Below, piece by piece: positions 1 to 13,094 of a DNA stretch of 64,000 nucleotides. Source of the stretch: Acephala macrosclerotiorum. Lineage: Eukaryota > Ascomycota > Leotiomycetes > Helotiales > Mollisiaceae. The stretch is taken from NCBI GenBank assembly GCA_014904845.1, contig MU119304.1, positions 1 through 64,000 on the forward strand, given 5' to 3'. Numbering within the stretch: the first letter of the stretch is position 1; every line of letters starts with the position of its first letter. The position numbers were made by a program, and so were the translations under genes. A model generated the notes under the pieces. The model had not been told where the DNA came from and did not search any database. It saw only the letters and a program-made list of their open reading frames with translations.

Positions 1-660
1 TTTAATATATAATATTAAATTTATTAATTAAAATATATTTAAAAATATTAAATTATTATATAAATAATTAAATTTATATTAAATTTATTAAATAAATTAA
101 TTAAAAAAAATTATTTATTTGAAAAAATAAATAAAATAATATTTTAAAAATTATATATTAAAAATTATTTAAAAAAAATTTATTAAAAAAAATAAATATT
201 AAATTATAATTATAATTTATATTTTTAAATTTAATAAAATAAAAATAAAATATATTTATATAATTTTTTAATAATTAAATAAATAAATAAATTTTAATTA
301 AAAATATTTTTATTTTTTTATTAATTTTTTTTAAAAAAATTTTATTATATAAAAAAATAAAATTATATTATTATTTTTTTTAAAAAATTTATAAAAAATA
401 TTTTTAAATATTTTTAAATATATTTTAATTATATTTAATTATATTTAAATTGTATAAACGTTTATTAATATAATATTTATTATAATTTATATTATTTTAT
501 ATATAAATAATTTTATTTATTTAAATATTTTTTTATAAATATAAAAATTTATAATTTTTTTCGATTTTATTAATAAATATTTTTTTTTTTTAAATTTATA
601 TATTTTTTATTTTTAAAATTCGATTAATTTATTATATTATTTTTTACGCGTAAATTTTAC
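1..660. repeat. AT-rich RIP-like block, no gene
   Basis: Almost pure A and T with no open frame of note. Such blocks in filamentous ascomycetes are normally transposons mutated by RIP, which turns CpA into TpA. What family this was cannot be read any more. The right edge, where normal composition returns, is about 650-690. Confidence 0.75.
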
Positions 661-691
661 AATTTTAATTTTTATTATAAATAGACAAAAT

Positions 692-1625
692 ATGCTCTAT
701 TGTTTTCTAGGATTACAAGATGCCAGATCACGTGCAGCGGCACTAGTCCAAATGCGGGTGAATAACACCACCTTATTACAATCGTCCCTCTCTACGTAGT
801 GCTCGTCCCGAGCACTCGTGACTCATCCAATCAAAACATGACTGCATCTCCAGAAAGCCCCCTACTCTACAATCAATAGCTGGCAGAGTCTATCCCGACA
901 ACGCTTCGCCTAGAACCGGCATTCCAGTTCTGCAAGCTACTCTAGCCAAACCAGCATGCTTAGCTTGCAGTATCCTCATGTTTTTAGGACCCCTCATCAA
1001 GCCTAGTAATCTCCTCTTGTAGTATCGACGGTGGTATGGATGTACGGCAGAATGCTCGTAGAATGGAAGGGTTCGAATGCTCGAAGGGCGGCAGATTGAG
1101 GGAAGTCGTAGAATCGAAGAAGTCGTAGAATGGAATCGAAAATGAGAGTAGGAGTGGAGAGGAGAGGAGAGTCGAGGAGGTGAGCAGTAAGATGCGAGCT
1201 ATGTAGGACAGTCTCAGAGTAGAGATGTAGCAGTTAAGGTGCCAGCTCCGTAGAATGGCTCAATTAAGAGATCGTAATCGGTCGAAAGGAGAAGAGAGGA
1301 TCGAAAGGATCGAAATCATCGTAGAATCGAAGGGCTCGCAGAACTGTAGAATCGTAGAACCGAATGAATCGGATGAATCGGACGAATCGAATGAATCGAA
1401 GAAGCTACAATAGGATCACTAACTTGTCTGCGAACTAAGCTAGGAAGCTAGAGACTGCGGCGGCTCTCCGAGCCATAAATCGTCCCTGCGTAAGTCACCA
1501 ATGTAAATGGGCAAAAGGTGCTCTCTTATTTATTAGGATTACAAGATGCTAGATCTCTTATATCTATAACCAGATCACGTGCCAGACTAGTCCAATGCGG
1601 ATCGAGAATACCATCACTCAGCCTT
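692..1625. repeat. Direct repeat pair flanking a GC-normal island
   Basis: A stretch of roughly 80-110 bp starting at 692 recurs, diverged, starting at 1519. Both copies begin TGCTCT, share GGATTACAAGATGC, then CAGATCACGTGC, then ACTAGTCCAA.TGCGG. Copy 2 carries about 20 extra bases (TAGATCTCTTATATCTATAA region) inside the shared block. The pair could be the LTRs of a small or internally deleted retroelement, or a local duplication; no primer-binding site or polypurine tract was recognised. The island is bordered on both sides by RIP-like DNA but is itself not AT-rich. Confidence 0.5.
1040..1400. repeat. GA-rich minisatellite (GTAGAATCGAAG-like units)
   Basis: Imperfect short units such as CGTAGAATCGAAG, CGTAGAATGG and, at 1358-1400, GAATCGGAT/GAATCGAAT recur many times on a purine-rich strand. 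No reading frame of note crosses it. It sits between the two copies of the flanking direct repeat. Confidence 0.6.
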
Positions 1626-1739
1626 GCTATATTACCCTCGAAACTCTCGCAATATTATCATTATGTTTTAAGGAATCGCTTTATCAAACTTCGAGAGTAC
1701 GAGTCTCGCGTATAAAAAACGAGACGAAAACGATTATAT

Positions 1740-4560
1740 TACGTTTATATAAATCGTATAACGCGATTTTAATAATTTATAAAAAATTATTAATAAATTA
1801 TTATTTAAAAAAAAATTTAATCGCGATTAATAAAATTAATAATTAATTTATAAAAATTAAAAACGTAATAAAAAAAAATTTAATTAAATAAAAAAAATTT
1901 TTAAATAATATATAATTTTAAATAAAAAAAAAATTTAAAAATAAATAAAATTAAAAAATTTTATATTGCGTTTTAATAAATTCGATTTAATTTAATTAAA
2001 ATTTTTAATAATACATTTAAATATTATAATTAAAAAAACTTTTTTTCAAATTTATTAAAAATTTTATTAATAAATTTTATAATAAATACATATATTAAAA
2101 ACTCGAATAAATATTTTATATAAAACATTTTACGTTTTACGAAATTATTAAAATTATTAATATAATTATTATCGAGAAAAATAAATTTTATAATACGTTA
2201 TTTATAAAAATATTTTTTCGATTTATTAATTATAAAAAAATATAAATAATAATTTAATAATTATAAATTTAAATAAAATAAATTTAAAAAAATTATATTT
2301 TATTTTTTATTTTTATAAATTTTTAATAATTAAAATATATATTAAAAAAAAATTTTAATTTTTATAAATAAATTTAAAAAATAATTAATTATTATTATTA
2401 ATAATATAAATATTTAAAATATTAAATTTTAAAAAATAATTAATATTAATATTTTATTTGTTTAATTAATTTTATTAATTAATATTAATATTTTATTTGT
2501 TTAATTAATTTTATTAATTAATAATAATAATAATATTATTATTATTAATTTTTTAAATTTTTTAAAATTTTTAAAATTTTTAATTTTTATAATAATTAAA
2601 TTTAAAAATTTTATTATTAATAATAAAAAATATTATAATATATTTATATTTATATTAAAAAAATATAAAATTATTATTATTTTCTTATAATTTAATATTA
2701 TTTTATTTCGATTAATTTACAAATTTTAATTAAATAATATTTAAAAATTAAATATTATTTTTTTCGAAATTTTAAATTTTATTAATCGTATTAAAATTTT
2801 AAATATTATTTATAATATTTATAAATATTTATTTATTAAATAATTTTATTAAATTTATTATATAATATTTTATAAAAATTTTAATTTATATTTTAAAAAT
2901 AATAAAAAATAAATTATATATTAAAATAAAAATTTAATTTATTTAAATTTATTTTAATATTCGTTTTTAATTTATAAATATTTTTATTATTTTTTATTAC
3001 AAATAAAAAATATTAATAAAAAATCAATTTTAATTTTTATAAATTTATATTATTTTATTTTTTGTTTTTTTAATTAAATTTTTAATCGATTTAAATAATA
3101 TAATAATATATATTTTATAAAATAAAATTTATTATTTTTTTTTAAAAAAATTAAAATATTAAAATTTTATAATCGATAACGTTTTTTCGATAATATTTTT
3201 TTTTATTATTTAATTTTTATAAACGAATTTTAAAATATAATTATTTTTTATTAATTTTTTTTAAAAAAAAAATTTATTTTATTATTTTTTTTTTTTAATT
3301 TATTAAATTTTTATTAAAACGAAAAAATTAAATTATTTTTTTTTTCAATGAATTTATAATAATTTATTCGAAATTTAATAATTTTAATATAATAATAAAT
3401 TAATTATTTTAATTTTTTAAAAAAATTATTTAAATAAAAAAAAATTTTAATATAAAATTACGAGATTTCATAAAAAAAAATTTGAATTATATTTAATCGA
3501 AAATTAATAAAAAAAAAATTAAAAATTAAAATTATATATTTATAAAATGAATATTTTTATTAAACGATTTTACGTTAACAATTTTACGAATTTTAATTTT
3601 CGAATTTTGATTTTTATAAATTTAATTTTTATTAATATTAATAATACAATTTATAAAAAATTTGAAAAAATTTATAATAAATTTTAAATTTTTTTAATAA
3701 TTGATTATAAAAAATTTTTAATAAAAATTTTTTTTTTAATAATATTTAATTTAAAAAAATTAATATAAATTTAATATAATTCGTTATATAAATTTTTTAA
3801 ATTATTTTATTATTCGATATAAAAAATTTTAATAATTAAAATATTAAAATTTGTTTAATAATAAATACTTATATATTTATTAATAAAAATAAATTATAAT
3901 TTTAATATTTTAAAATAAAATAAAATTAAAAAAAAATTTAATAAAATTTTTTTTTAAATACAAAATTAAAAAATTAATAATATTTAATTATTTTTAATAA
4001 TAAATTTAAAAATTTTTTTTATTAAATTTTAAAAAAAAAAATTAAAAAAAAAATTTAATATTATTAAAATTTAAAAAAAAAAAATTAATAATAATTTAAA
4101 AAAATTTCAAATTTCAAATTTTTTTTTTTTGAAACTCGAAATAAATTCATTATATAAAAAAACGATTATAATAAAATTATATGTTTTTTTTAAAAAAATT
4201 TTATAAATAATTAATTTTAAAAATAATATTAATTACGTATTTTTTAATATATAAAAAGTTTTTATTTATTATAAATTAATTAATAATTTTTTTATTTTTA
4301 TTTTATTCAATTAATTTACGAATTATTAATTATTTCGAATAAATTTAATTTATTAATTAAAACGAATTAATTTACGATTAAATTTTTTTATAATATATTA
4401 TTATTTTTATATATTAATAATAATTAATTTAAAATATTTTAATTTTTTCGAATAAATTAATATTAATTTAAACTTATAATTTTTTAAAAAAATTATAACG
4501 TAATATATATATTTATACTTTATTATTTACGACGTAAATTCGATTTTTTTTTTAATTTTA
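1740..4560. repeat. Large AT-rich RIP-like block with residual CpG
   Basis: About 2.8 kb of extremely AT-rich DNA. Most of the remaining C and G bases occur as CG dinucleotides, which is what strong RIP leaves, because CpG is its least favoured target. No coding content is recoverable by eye. It probably represents one or more dead retroelements. Confidence 0.75.
2437..2514. repeat. Tandem duplication of a 39-bp unit
   Basis: Two adjacent, apparently identical copies (start 2437 and 2476) of a 39-bp unit beginning TAATTAATATTAATATTTTA and containing TTTGTTTAATTAATTTTATT. The copies match perfectly although the surroundings are randomised AT, so the duplication is probably younger than the mutation of this block. 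Confidence 0.65.
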
Positions 4561-5840
4561 CTGCGATTAAAACTTTGTTAGCAATCAAATTTCTCTTAGT
4601 CGAATCTTTTTCTCTTTTACTTTCCAATTTCAAACTTCGAAGTTTCATTCCCTAGGATTTATAAAATCATAAGGAAGTTGTAAACGGACTAAAGACTCAA
4701 GGATCAACGGTCAACTTTGGACTGGGTTACCCCGTGAAGGTACCGGTTAATGTCTCGTACGCACAAGAAGTCAACCCTGCCTCGAATCACGTCTCCGCGC
4801 AGGGTCGTGGCGCCAAGAACGCGAGAATATTCTCGTGGATCTAGAGGGAAGCTTGAAACGGAGAAATCAAGCGAGGATCTCGATTCGGGCTTTGATAGCA
4901 GAGTTCAATTTGACAGTGGGAGATGAGGATCTCAAGGAGGCCGGTCCTGGGATGCTACCCTGACTACTATAAACTATTAGCTACATCTCTCTTATACCCG
5001 AGAAATACGCGAGCGATGCTATAAACTTCAACCCTTAGGAGATAATCCATGCTCTCTTGTTCCAGCTCAATTTTTCTTGATAGAAAAGTTCAAATAAGCA
5101 AAGATGGTGTGATATATATACTCCAGCATCTAGCTACTTCTAGGACGAATCTTGACGTACTTTCTCAAGCTGCTAGAACTTCCGTTTCCAAGTATTCACC
5201 AGTCCCATTCTACCTTCACTGCCCTGACCTCTTTCGGTCTCTAGGATTCTGACTCTTCGAACTATAAAAAAAGGGATTGAGGCGAAGGAAAGATCAACTC
5301 CATCAACAACGGGCAAACACCACTGCTTTCATGGCCCATCGGTGCTCTATCATCTATTGATGTGAGTAATCTTGGCAGGAGAGCAAGAGCAGTAATTTTA
5401 GCCTGTAGAGGGGAGAGAGGGCTTCTACAGGAAAAAAGATCGCCTGGTAATCGAAGCCGAAATAACAACAAAAGCAGAAGCTGACAGTAGCGACGACGTT
5501 TCTAAGATGAGATAAAAGGAAAGTTCGGTCAAGTAGAATGGATGGCGAGGTTCTATGTACAATTCTCAACCTCTGCATTTTTGAAAATACAGCAAGTCAC
5601 TAGCGCACCAATAGTCAGGTTCTAATTACTTACGTTTCGTCCTGGACCTCGATCAATCTTAGGCACGGTATTTCCGGTAAAAACCGTGACCATACTGAAT
5701 AAATAACTTATTCTTTACTCGTTGAATAAATAATTATTCAATAATTTAACGGTATTTGAATAATTACTTGAATATTTAATCAAATGACTCGTAAAATTGT
5801 AAGTTCGGCCCCGCAGCCAATAGAATTGCTCGGTTGCTCT
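4561..5840. other. GC-normal spacer between AT-rich blocks, no gene seen
   Basis: Composition returns to normal here. Open frames are short (below 75 codons), overlap each other on both strands and show no motif, so none is annotated. A hairpin lies at 5664-5688, followed by AT-rich sequence with repeated GAATAAATAA/TTATTCAA words at about 5696-5790. Confidence 0.5.
5664..5688. other. Hairpin at edge of hAT-derived region
   Basis: CACGGTATTT and AAAAACCGTG form an inverted repeat with one mismatch around a CCGGT loop. It lies just before the AT-rich block that contains hAT transposase remains and may be a subterminal part of that element. No matching end with a target duplication could be proven on the right. 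Confidence 0.35.
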
Positions 5841-8450
5841 TTAGCTCTAAATAGAATCTCGTACAAACAGTAACACTATAAAGAATCATTATCATTAATA
5901 CTACTATTTACAGTTCATCTATAGTCTTTATTTCATCTAAAAACGAATTAAATATGTCTCGATAACTTTTTATTACTTTTTTTGGTTTTTTTAAAAAAAA
6001 ATTGTACTTTTGAAAACTTTTCTAGACTTTTTCGAAGCGGAATAGAATTTTTACTTTTTCTAATCAAAATACATTTATATTACTATTTTACAATCGCTTT
6101 AAAAAAAGAGTTTCTTTTTTTAAACCTACGAACGCGTTTCTTTTTAAAAGTTTATATTCTCTCTACAATCGCTCCATCTATAAGTCTAATCATTGTATAA
6201 TAATTGTAACATATTTTTAGTTAAAATGTACGATTTACGAGTTTAAATTTATTAATCGTTTTTTGATAAAAACGAATAATTACAAAAGTTACTATTAAAA
6301 GTATTATTTAACAATTTCTTTAAATCAAAAGAAAATCGATAAATAATTTAAAATAAAAAGAATTAATAAAAAGTTTCATTTTCAGAAACTCGAATTCAAT
6401 CAAACTTATAACGAACGATATCGCTTTTTATTACTCGAATAGATCGTCAAAAACAACTTATTTTTTTCTATTGTCGATCAATTAAAAATACAAACTTTAA
6501 TCAAATTCCTTTTTTTTACGACGAAACAAATTTCTCGCAAGCTATTGATAAGCGATTTGAAAGTACGATACGAAATAAAAGAAAAAAAATAATATAATAT
6601 CTTTCAAGTATATATGGAATCTAATAAACGCGTTTTTCTTACAACGAATAAATAGTCTGAAAACAACAAATTGAATTACTTTACTATAACAAAATATATT
6701 ATTACGAAAATAAAAAAGTATATTTTTATTCTTTTGAATATTATTAAACTTGAAAAAACTTTTCATAGTAGAAAATATCTCTATGAGAAACTCTTAGTAA
6801 TTACAAATCGATTCAATATTACTCACGCTATTATTACTATTACTCAAGATAACACTACTTTTAATAATACAATACTTAAAAAGTTTGAAATTATTGTCGA
6901 AAAGAAATACGAAAAGATAGAAAAAGTAAATAAAGCGTTTAATTTTCTACGATTTAATCGCTTTAAAAAAAACGTTTACTATTGTACGTATATTTATAAT
7001 ATTGCGATTTAAATAAGTACGTAGAATTTGTTTTTTTTTAATATCGAATCTATTTCTTACTATACAATTTGTATAGAAATATAATAGATTAAATATTACA
7101 ATAAAACGCGTTCAATTTCGCTCGATTCGTTTTAATATTATAAATCATATTAAACATTTAAAGTAAATAAAAATATATTTTAATATTTTTCAGTTTTTGC
7201 AATTATTAAATTTGAATTTAATGTACATCGTTTATATTATACTTGGACTATAAAAAAAGTAATAAATTCTATTAATAATAGTAAATATTTTATTTTTTTT
7301 ATTTTTCGTTATTTCGTTTTTATTTTCAAAAATAAAAAATTATTATATTAAAAACTCAAAAAAATATACAAAAATTTAAACATTTTTTTTAACGAATTTC
7401 TCAACGATATATTTATTCGTTAGAATTCTATTAATAAATTGATCAAAACTTTGATCAAAATAAAGAAGTTTTTACGAGTTGTATTACAATTCCAGAAATA
7501 AAACGCGTTTATTTATAAGTATTTAACACTAATTAATAAAGATTGAATTATATTAAAACAAATCGCAATTTTTTTTAATATCTTTCGACGATTTACGATT
7601 TAAATTTAAATCGAAAAATATTCAATTTTTTATAATATAATTCTCGATTATTTTTATATATTACGACAATTGCGAATTTTTCAAACTCAAAACAATAAAC
7701 CGTTTTTTCAATTTGTCGCTACTATTAATTATAAAGTTTTCGAAAAATACTATAAAAAGTCTCTCGCAATACGTTATTCTTTCGTTACTTTAATTTACGA
7801 CTTTTGATACAAATTTAATTACGTTTTTTATATGTACGACAACGAGAGTAAAATTAATACGACGCAATATAAAAAAACGAAAACACATTTCGAGTACATT
7901 TACAATTAGTATAGACGTAAATTTGTTGCGATCGCTGCAATTGTACGAGAGTGAGAGTAAGAAGTAAAGCGTTAACGTATCGCGTAAAATCAATAAACTC
8001 TTTTTTTTATCGAAAAAAACAACGAAAATTGAAAAAACAATTCATATTACGACTACGTAAAACATATCGCTGTTTAATACGTTGAAAAACCTTTGATTGT
8101 CGTTAATACTAAATTTAAACAGTAATTTAAAAAACTCGTTTTTAATATTAAAATTACTTACGAAAAGATAAAAGATTACTTATTTAATAAAACTTACGAA
8201 TATTTTATTATTTGTCAAATGACTCGCGATTTCCTCGTTATTTCTACAATCTCCGCTTTCTTTGAACGCGCGTTCAATTACACTAGCTTTTTAATCTTAA
8301 AACGACGAACAAAAATATCTAATGAAAACGTGCGATACGTATTGTATTTGAGAAATTGAGAGTTTTTAATCGAAATCGATAATAAGAAAAAGATTTTCTT
8401 TAATAAAAATAGGAATATTATCCCGCCTACAATCTCTATTCCTATTGTTT
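5840..8450 (+). mobile_element. RIP-degraded hAT-family transposon remnant
   Basis: AT-rich but with many CG dinucleotides. On the plus strand at 8216-8358 a readable frame keeps the C-terminal hAT dimerisation signature: Q-M-T-R-D-F-L-V-I-S, then F-E-R-A-F-N-Y, then R-R-T-K-I-S-N-E-N-V-R. Known hAT transposases show ARDFLAI, SERAFS and RLS.ENV at these places. A TGA follows about where a tryptophan (RSW) is usual. The rest of the transposase cannot be followed because of stops and transitions. Element ends are not resolved: the left candidate is the hairpin at 5664 and the right lies before about 8600. It is dead. It differs from the better preserved hAT copy near 36-39 kb. Confidence 0.65.
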
Positions 8451-8579
8451 CTAACGCTACTTAAAATGATCCTTTTATTGTATAATATATCCTCATTTCT
8501 TCTTTCAAAAACCGATATTTCTAAATATTCAATCAAAACCGTCTTTTTTCTTCTTGAAATTTATATTTTTACTGGTTAT

Positions 8580-11500
8580 TTAACCCGGAAAATCCTCACT
8601 GAATAATACCAGTAATACCGAAACCGCGCTCAAGACTGACCTCGACGCTGGCCTTAGTAGGTGTTTGTTGATCCGCAAAATTGACACGCGGCGTTCTTAA
8701 ATAATGGTGAAAATCAAGTTTGAATTCGTCATCTCGGCGTGGCTTTTCTGGTGCTTTCAGCTCCAACATCAGATTCACTTCAAACTGGTGGTGCGTTGAG
8801 GTATAAAAGCCCCAGGCAAAATTCGAAGCATTCCACAGCCACAGGAAATATTGCGATGATCCTTTTCCAGTGGAATCTCGAAGGCGAAGAAGCCGAAAGT
8901 ATGATCACAGATGGCGGAGGAACATGATGGTTTAAATATTCAGGAAAGAGCTGCTTTTAAGAAGGGAAATGAAGGTCCAGACTTCTATCCAGAAACCGGT
9001 GTGAGTTGACAACGATTTGAGAAATAACAGCAAAGGAAAAAGCTAGGCTTCCAGGAATTCTAGGCCCTTGAGTCTGTAAAATTGATGCGGGATTGAAACG
9101 ACTCACTTCCCAATCCGATGGAGAAATGATGCAGTTTGTTGTTATATCCTGGCGAGCCTTCACCAACCGCATCGATAGGCGTGACATATCTTAGAGTCTC
9201 GTCTTGATGTGGGGAGAGGGCATGTAGAGGGGTTTTTATACTCGGGCATTTTTCCATCCTGAAATTCACCTATGTGAAAGTTTACTTATTGTTGCATCTC
9301 TCTGTGACTCGACTCAAAACGTTGTTTTGGATTCTCTAAGCCACCAACTCCTCGCTTCTATGCAGTATAATAACAAGACGCAAAGTGTGCACAATCCATT
9401 TATCGATCTGTACTCGACAGACTCGTGCCTGCATTCTTTGGGGAAAATGATTGGAACCACGAAGAGAAACAAATGTAATCCAGAGCATCTGCAGGATGAA
9501 AAACATGAGATTGGTCGAGATGAGAGATGACAAGGATTCTAATATTTGACAGCAGCTAGGAAACATTGCAACGAACGAAACGATATCAGATTCATGGAAT
9601 CGAGGGGGTTCTCCAAGCTCAATCCTCCACTCCACAAATCTCTGTCTAGGCTGCTCGTTTTTTCCCCCATAGGGCCCCACGAAGACGTGCGGCGGGAGGA
9701 AGCTTGAATAATATGAGCTTCGGTAAAAAGGTGCGAAAAAGCCTGAGCTTAAATAATCGGAAACCGAGCCTTTTAATAAAATTACTCGCGGATTTTTAAT
9801 TGATGCAAGGATCTAAACAAGTTGTGGGGCCTTTATAGGGTAAAAAACGAGCAGCCTATCTTTATTTGAACGAAAAGAATTTTAGAGTCAACGTCTGATA
9901 TTGGATTGATAGTGATCAGGGCCCGTGGCTTCGAATCTGGCTTCTTCTTCTTTCGGGGGATCTTTGGGTTGGTGGAATTGTGCTCACTCATTCTTATATA
10001 TTCGTAGAAAACTATTTTCATTAGATATCCCTTCCTTGCAAGCCTCCATTTGAGAACTAGGTGGGTATTCCTAGTAGGGAGGTGGCGGCACTGGCCCAAT
10101 CGAGAAAAACAAGCAATTTCTCGCATTCCTGAAGAGTACCTCTGTGAGTCAAGCAATTGATAACTGCGAAATCACGATCGCCATTTCCCACCCTCTTCGC
10201 GCGCGCCAACGTCCTCATCCCACCTTTCCTTGGGACTCGGGACCGAACCTCACTGTCTTCGTCACCCAAACCTCCTCACACGTATTCAGGGTGTCACTAT
10301 CCAGCAGCTCATCGTCGTGGTGTTCTAGGATTACAAATGCCCAATCAAAAATAATTGGCCCCATAGCCACGTAAACGACGGCCGCCCCTTTTCTGGATCG
10401 GGCTAGTATTTCGGGGCTATTTTGAATGCAGATGGTGGAGGGGTGTTGGTGACATCTTGCAGCATGGAAGCGAGTGACAGGCTGCATTAAAAAATGATGC
10501 TGATGGGGAGGGGTTTGAGTTTACAGTATTCTGTAGGCTGGGGTACGGGTGTGTGGAGAGACACAGAAATCGGATGCATAGTCACGTGATGAGGTCTTCT
10601 GGAGATCTTTACTGCGCCATTGCGACGGCGAGTTTCGCAGATGCAGATTGTAATTGATAGGAGAAGCGAAGCCTTGAGGAACTGACATCGCTGTCTGGTA
10701 TTCGATTTGTGCTCGATTATGTTCATTGTCCTAACCTGGACGAAGGCGTGAGATCCCGTAATTAGGTGGTATTGGAGGAGAGTGCACTGAGACATGGTTC
10801 GATGTTGGAATGAAGCGATACGCTTGATTGAGCACTGGTTTATATGGGTAGTCTAGGCTGTTCTAGATGCACTAGTGAATTTACTTTATACGGGCAGATT
10901 AGACATCACAATACCACTCCTTTTGCCCTTTCAACTGATAGAGGAGCAGCAAACACGAGCTCATGCATGCATAGAAAATATCTACGGAACAAGATTGATG
11001 TGTAATACGGCGTGGAGACTGTCCGAAAGCTGGCTGTAGTCCTCAAGACTTTGATTTTGGTCAATTAAACAGAGCGCAGCGTCAGGAGGTGATGCAAGGT
11101 GTTTTAACTTCGTGCAGCATATCGTATAGTAAAGTCGGGGTGATGGGTTCTCATTCGCCGTAGAATCAAAGGAGTGAAGCTCTAGAATTAAGTTGCTGCC
11201 TACTTGGAGAGTTCGCGACGATCTCTTGCTGCGCCGCTGTATGATCGTCTAAAAACAACTTGCATATCTTGGCCAACATCGTTCCGTGGCAGATGCAAGA
11301 AGAAACCTTTCTAAGTACCGTGGTGTTGAGAGGATCCAACGAAGACATCGAGGCTGAGTACAGCTGGTGACGGCCTCGACATTTTGATGCGGCGCAGAGG
11401 CAAGGAAACATGCAAGGAAAGTCATGGATGGATAGCATGTTGAGCATCTAAGTAAATTGGTAAGCCCGCGAAGCTCGTGGGATAGAGTGTCGATTGACGT

Positions 11501-13050
11501 CGAATTTAATTTGACTTGGCGCTAGGCTTTTGCCAAAAAAGCACTTCTCAACAATTCGGTCCATCAATTCTTATCCGGTATCCGATTTTCGGCATTGAAA
11601 TCTTGTTTGCCAACTTGCCGAACTCCCAAGTACCGACGGGCCATCAATTGAAGATCTGTCCAGAAAATTGCTGCCTCGAGCTTCGCCGCACGGCAAAATG
11701 AAAAGGGAAAGAACAAACAAACGAACGATCGAAGCCACAACACAGACAAACAACTTCAGTAAAGCAAAACATCGGCCCGCATCGCTGCGGGCCCAAGCGC
11801 TTGCGATATGGTCTGGTTGATGTAGCATTACGCTAAATCCGGGTGTCCCCAGAAATGCTTGTTTGAGAAGGGAGAACAAGTGAAACTATCGAACGTGCAT
11901 TGCTCGGCGCATCGCAAAGTTTAACTTGCGCGAAGTCTTGCTTCAACAAAACGTAAATTAATACGTAATACGGCATGTGGTGATAGACGAAGCTGAAGTT
12001 GTTATAAGACCCAAATTAGTAGAAGATGAGAAAAGAATAACGGTGGAAGGACTGGTGAAGATCTACTAAGATGGGGTGAGGCTGATTGGTTGGTGCGTGT
12101 GTGCATTACCGGTGTTGGGCCGTTGGAAACCTGGTTGATACATGCACGGTCTGGATGGTGAATCGTGGAGTCGGGAGGCCGAGGGCTGAGGTAATTAGAA
12201 GAAGGCGCAGGCAGGCAACAGGATAGGGGACTGCGCAGGAGAGGTTTGATAGGATGAAGAAGCTGCCTTGGATATAATTTACGTACTCGAGACTAAGCCC
12301 AAGGAAGCCAAGTGCACGAAGAAATATGGCGGAATAACTGCTTGAATACCAAGCGAGGGAAGTGTCGTTTCGTTGTAAAACATATATAGTCCGTGATCGA
12401 CAGTTAGGATTACGTGTAATCCCCCTTCCTTGTCGCGGAAGGCGTTTCTAGCGTGCTCGCTAAATAGCTCCCCACGACGTCGGTACCACCCCTTTCTATT
12501 TCCTGTGGCTTAGACCGCGTCTGCAGCAACACAAGCAAACGCAAGGCTGATCAAGAACAACCGACCGTTACGCAGCCAAAACCCGAGACGGTGGAGACCA
12601 AGACCATGAACCTTGTCAGTGAATCGATTCCCAAAACTGTCAACATCCCCAGTCATGTTCTCCAGACGGAGAACCATTTATTCCTCTTCGGATTCCTCTT
12701 GCGACTCGACCATGAACGATGTTGGGAGCCATTCCTCAATGCGACTTTATACCCCTGAGGACAACCGACCTCGAGGGCGGAGGAGCTGAACTCCAGGAAA
12801 TTGCAGATGAAGATGAAGTTACACAACGACAACAGTGGACGAAAGGAGAAAGGTTCTGCAGACCTTTGTGAGTGGCAATGGCCTCAATCTCTGGAAGAGC
12901 CACGCTGATGCCTCGATGTCTAGAATATGGACAATATGTTCTGCCACGGCTCTGATAACCACGAAACGACTGATGTTTACACATGGATACCGTTTGTCTG
13001 CCAGTCGCGTTCTATTGGACCTCTGCTAACATCTACCAGATTACCGTACG
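8580..13050. other. 4.5 kb without a convincing gene
   Basis: Normal composition, with many short overlapping frames on both strands (the longest about 115 codons, minus strand near 9336-9680). None shows a domain, signal peptide or credible splice pattern. A TATA-like GGTATAAAAGCCCC lies at about 8797. A motif close to the 692/1519 repeat (TCTAGGATTACAAATGC) recurs at about 10322. The 3' part near 12600-13050 may hold the unresolved first exon(s) of the DUF3431 gene. Confidence 0.4.
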
Positions 13051-13094
13051 TTGACTTCCATCCTCCTGCCCAAACTCCTCTGACCACATTACAG

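Noticed and set aside
6671..7012. 113-codon frame in AT-rich DNA
   Set aside because: Composition-driven (Ile, Lys, Asn, Phe) frame inside a RIP-degraded element; not a gene.
9336..9680. 114-codon minus-strand frame
   Set aside because: Hydrophobic by chance; no motif, no supporting splice or promoter signal.
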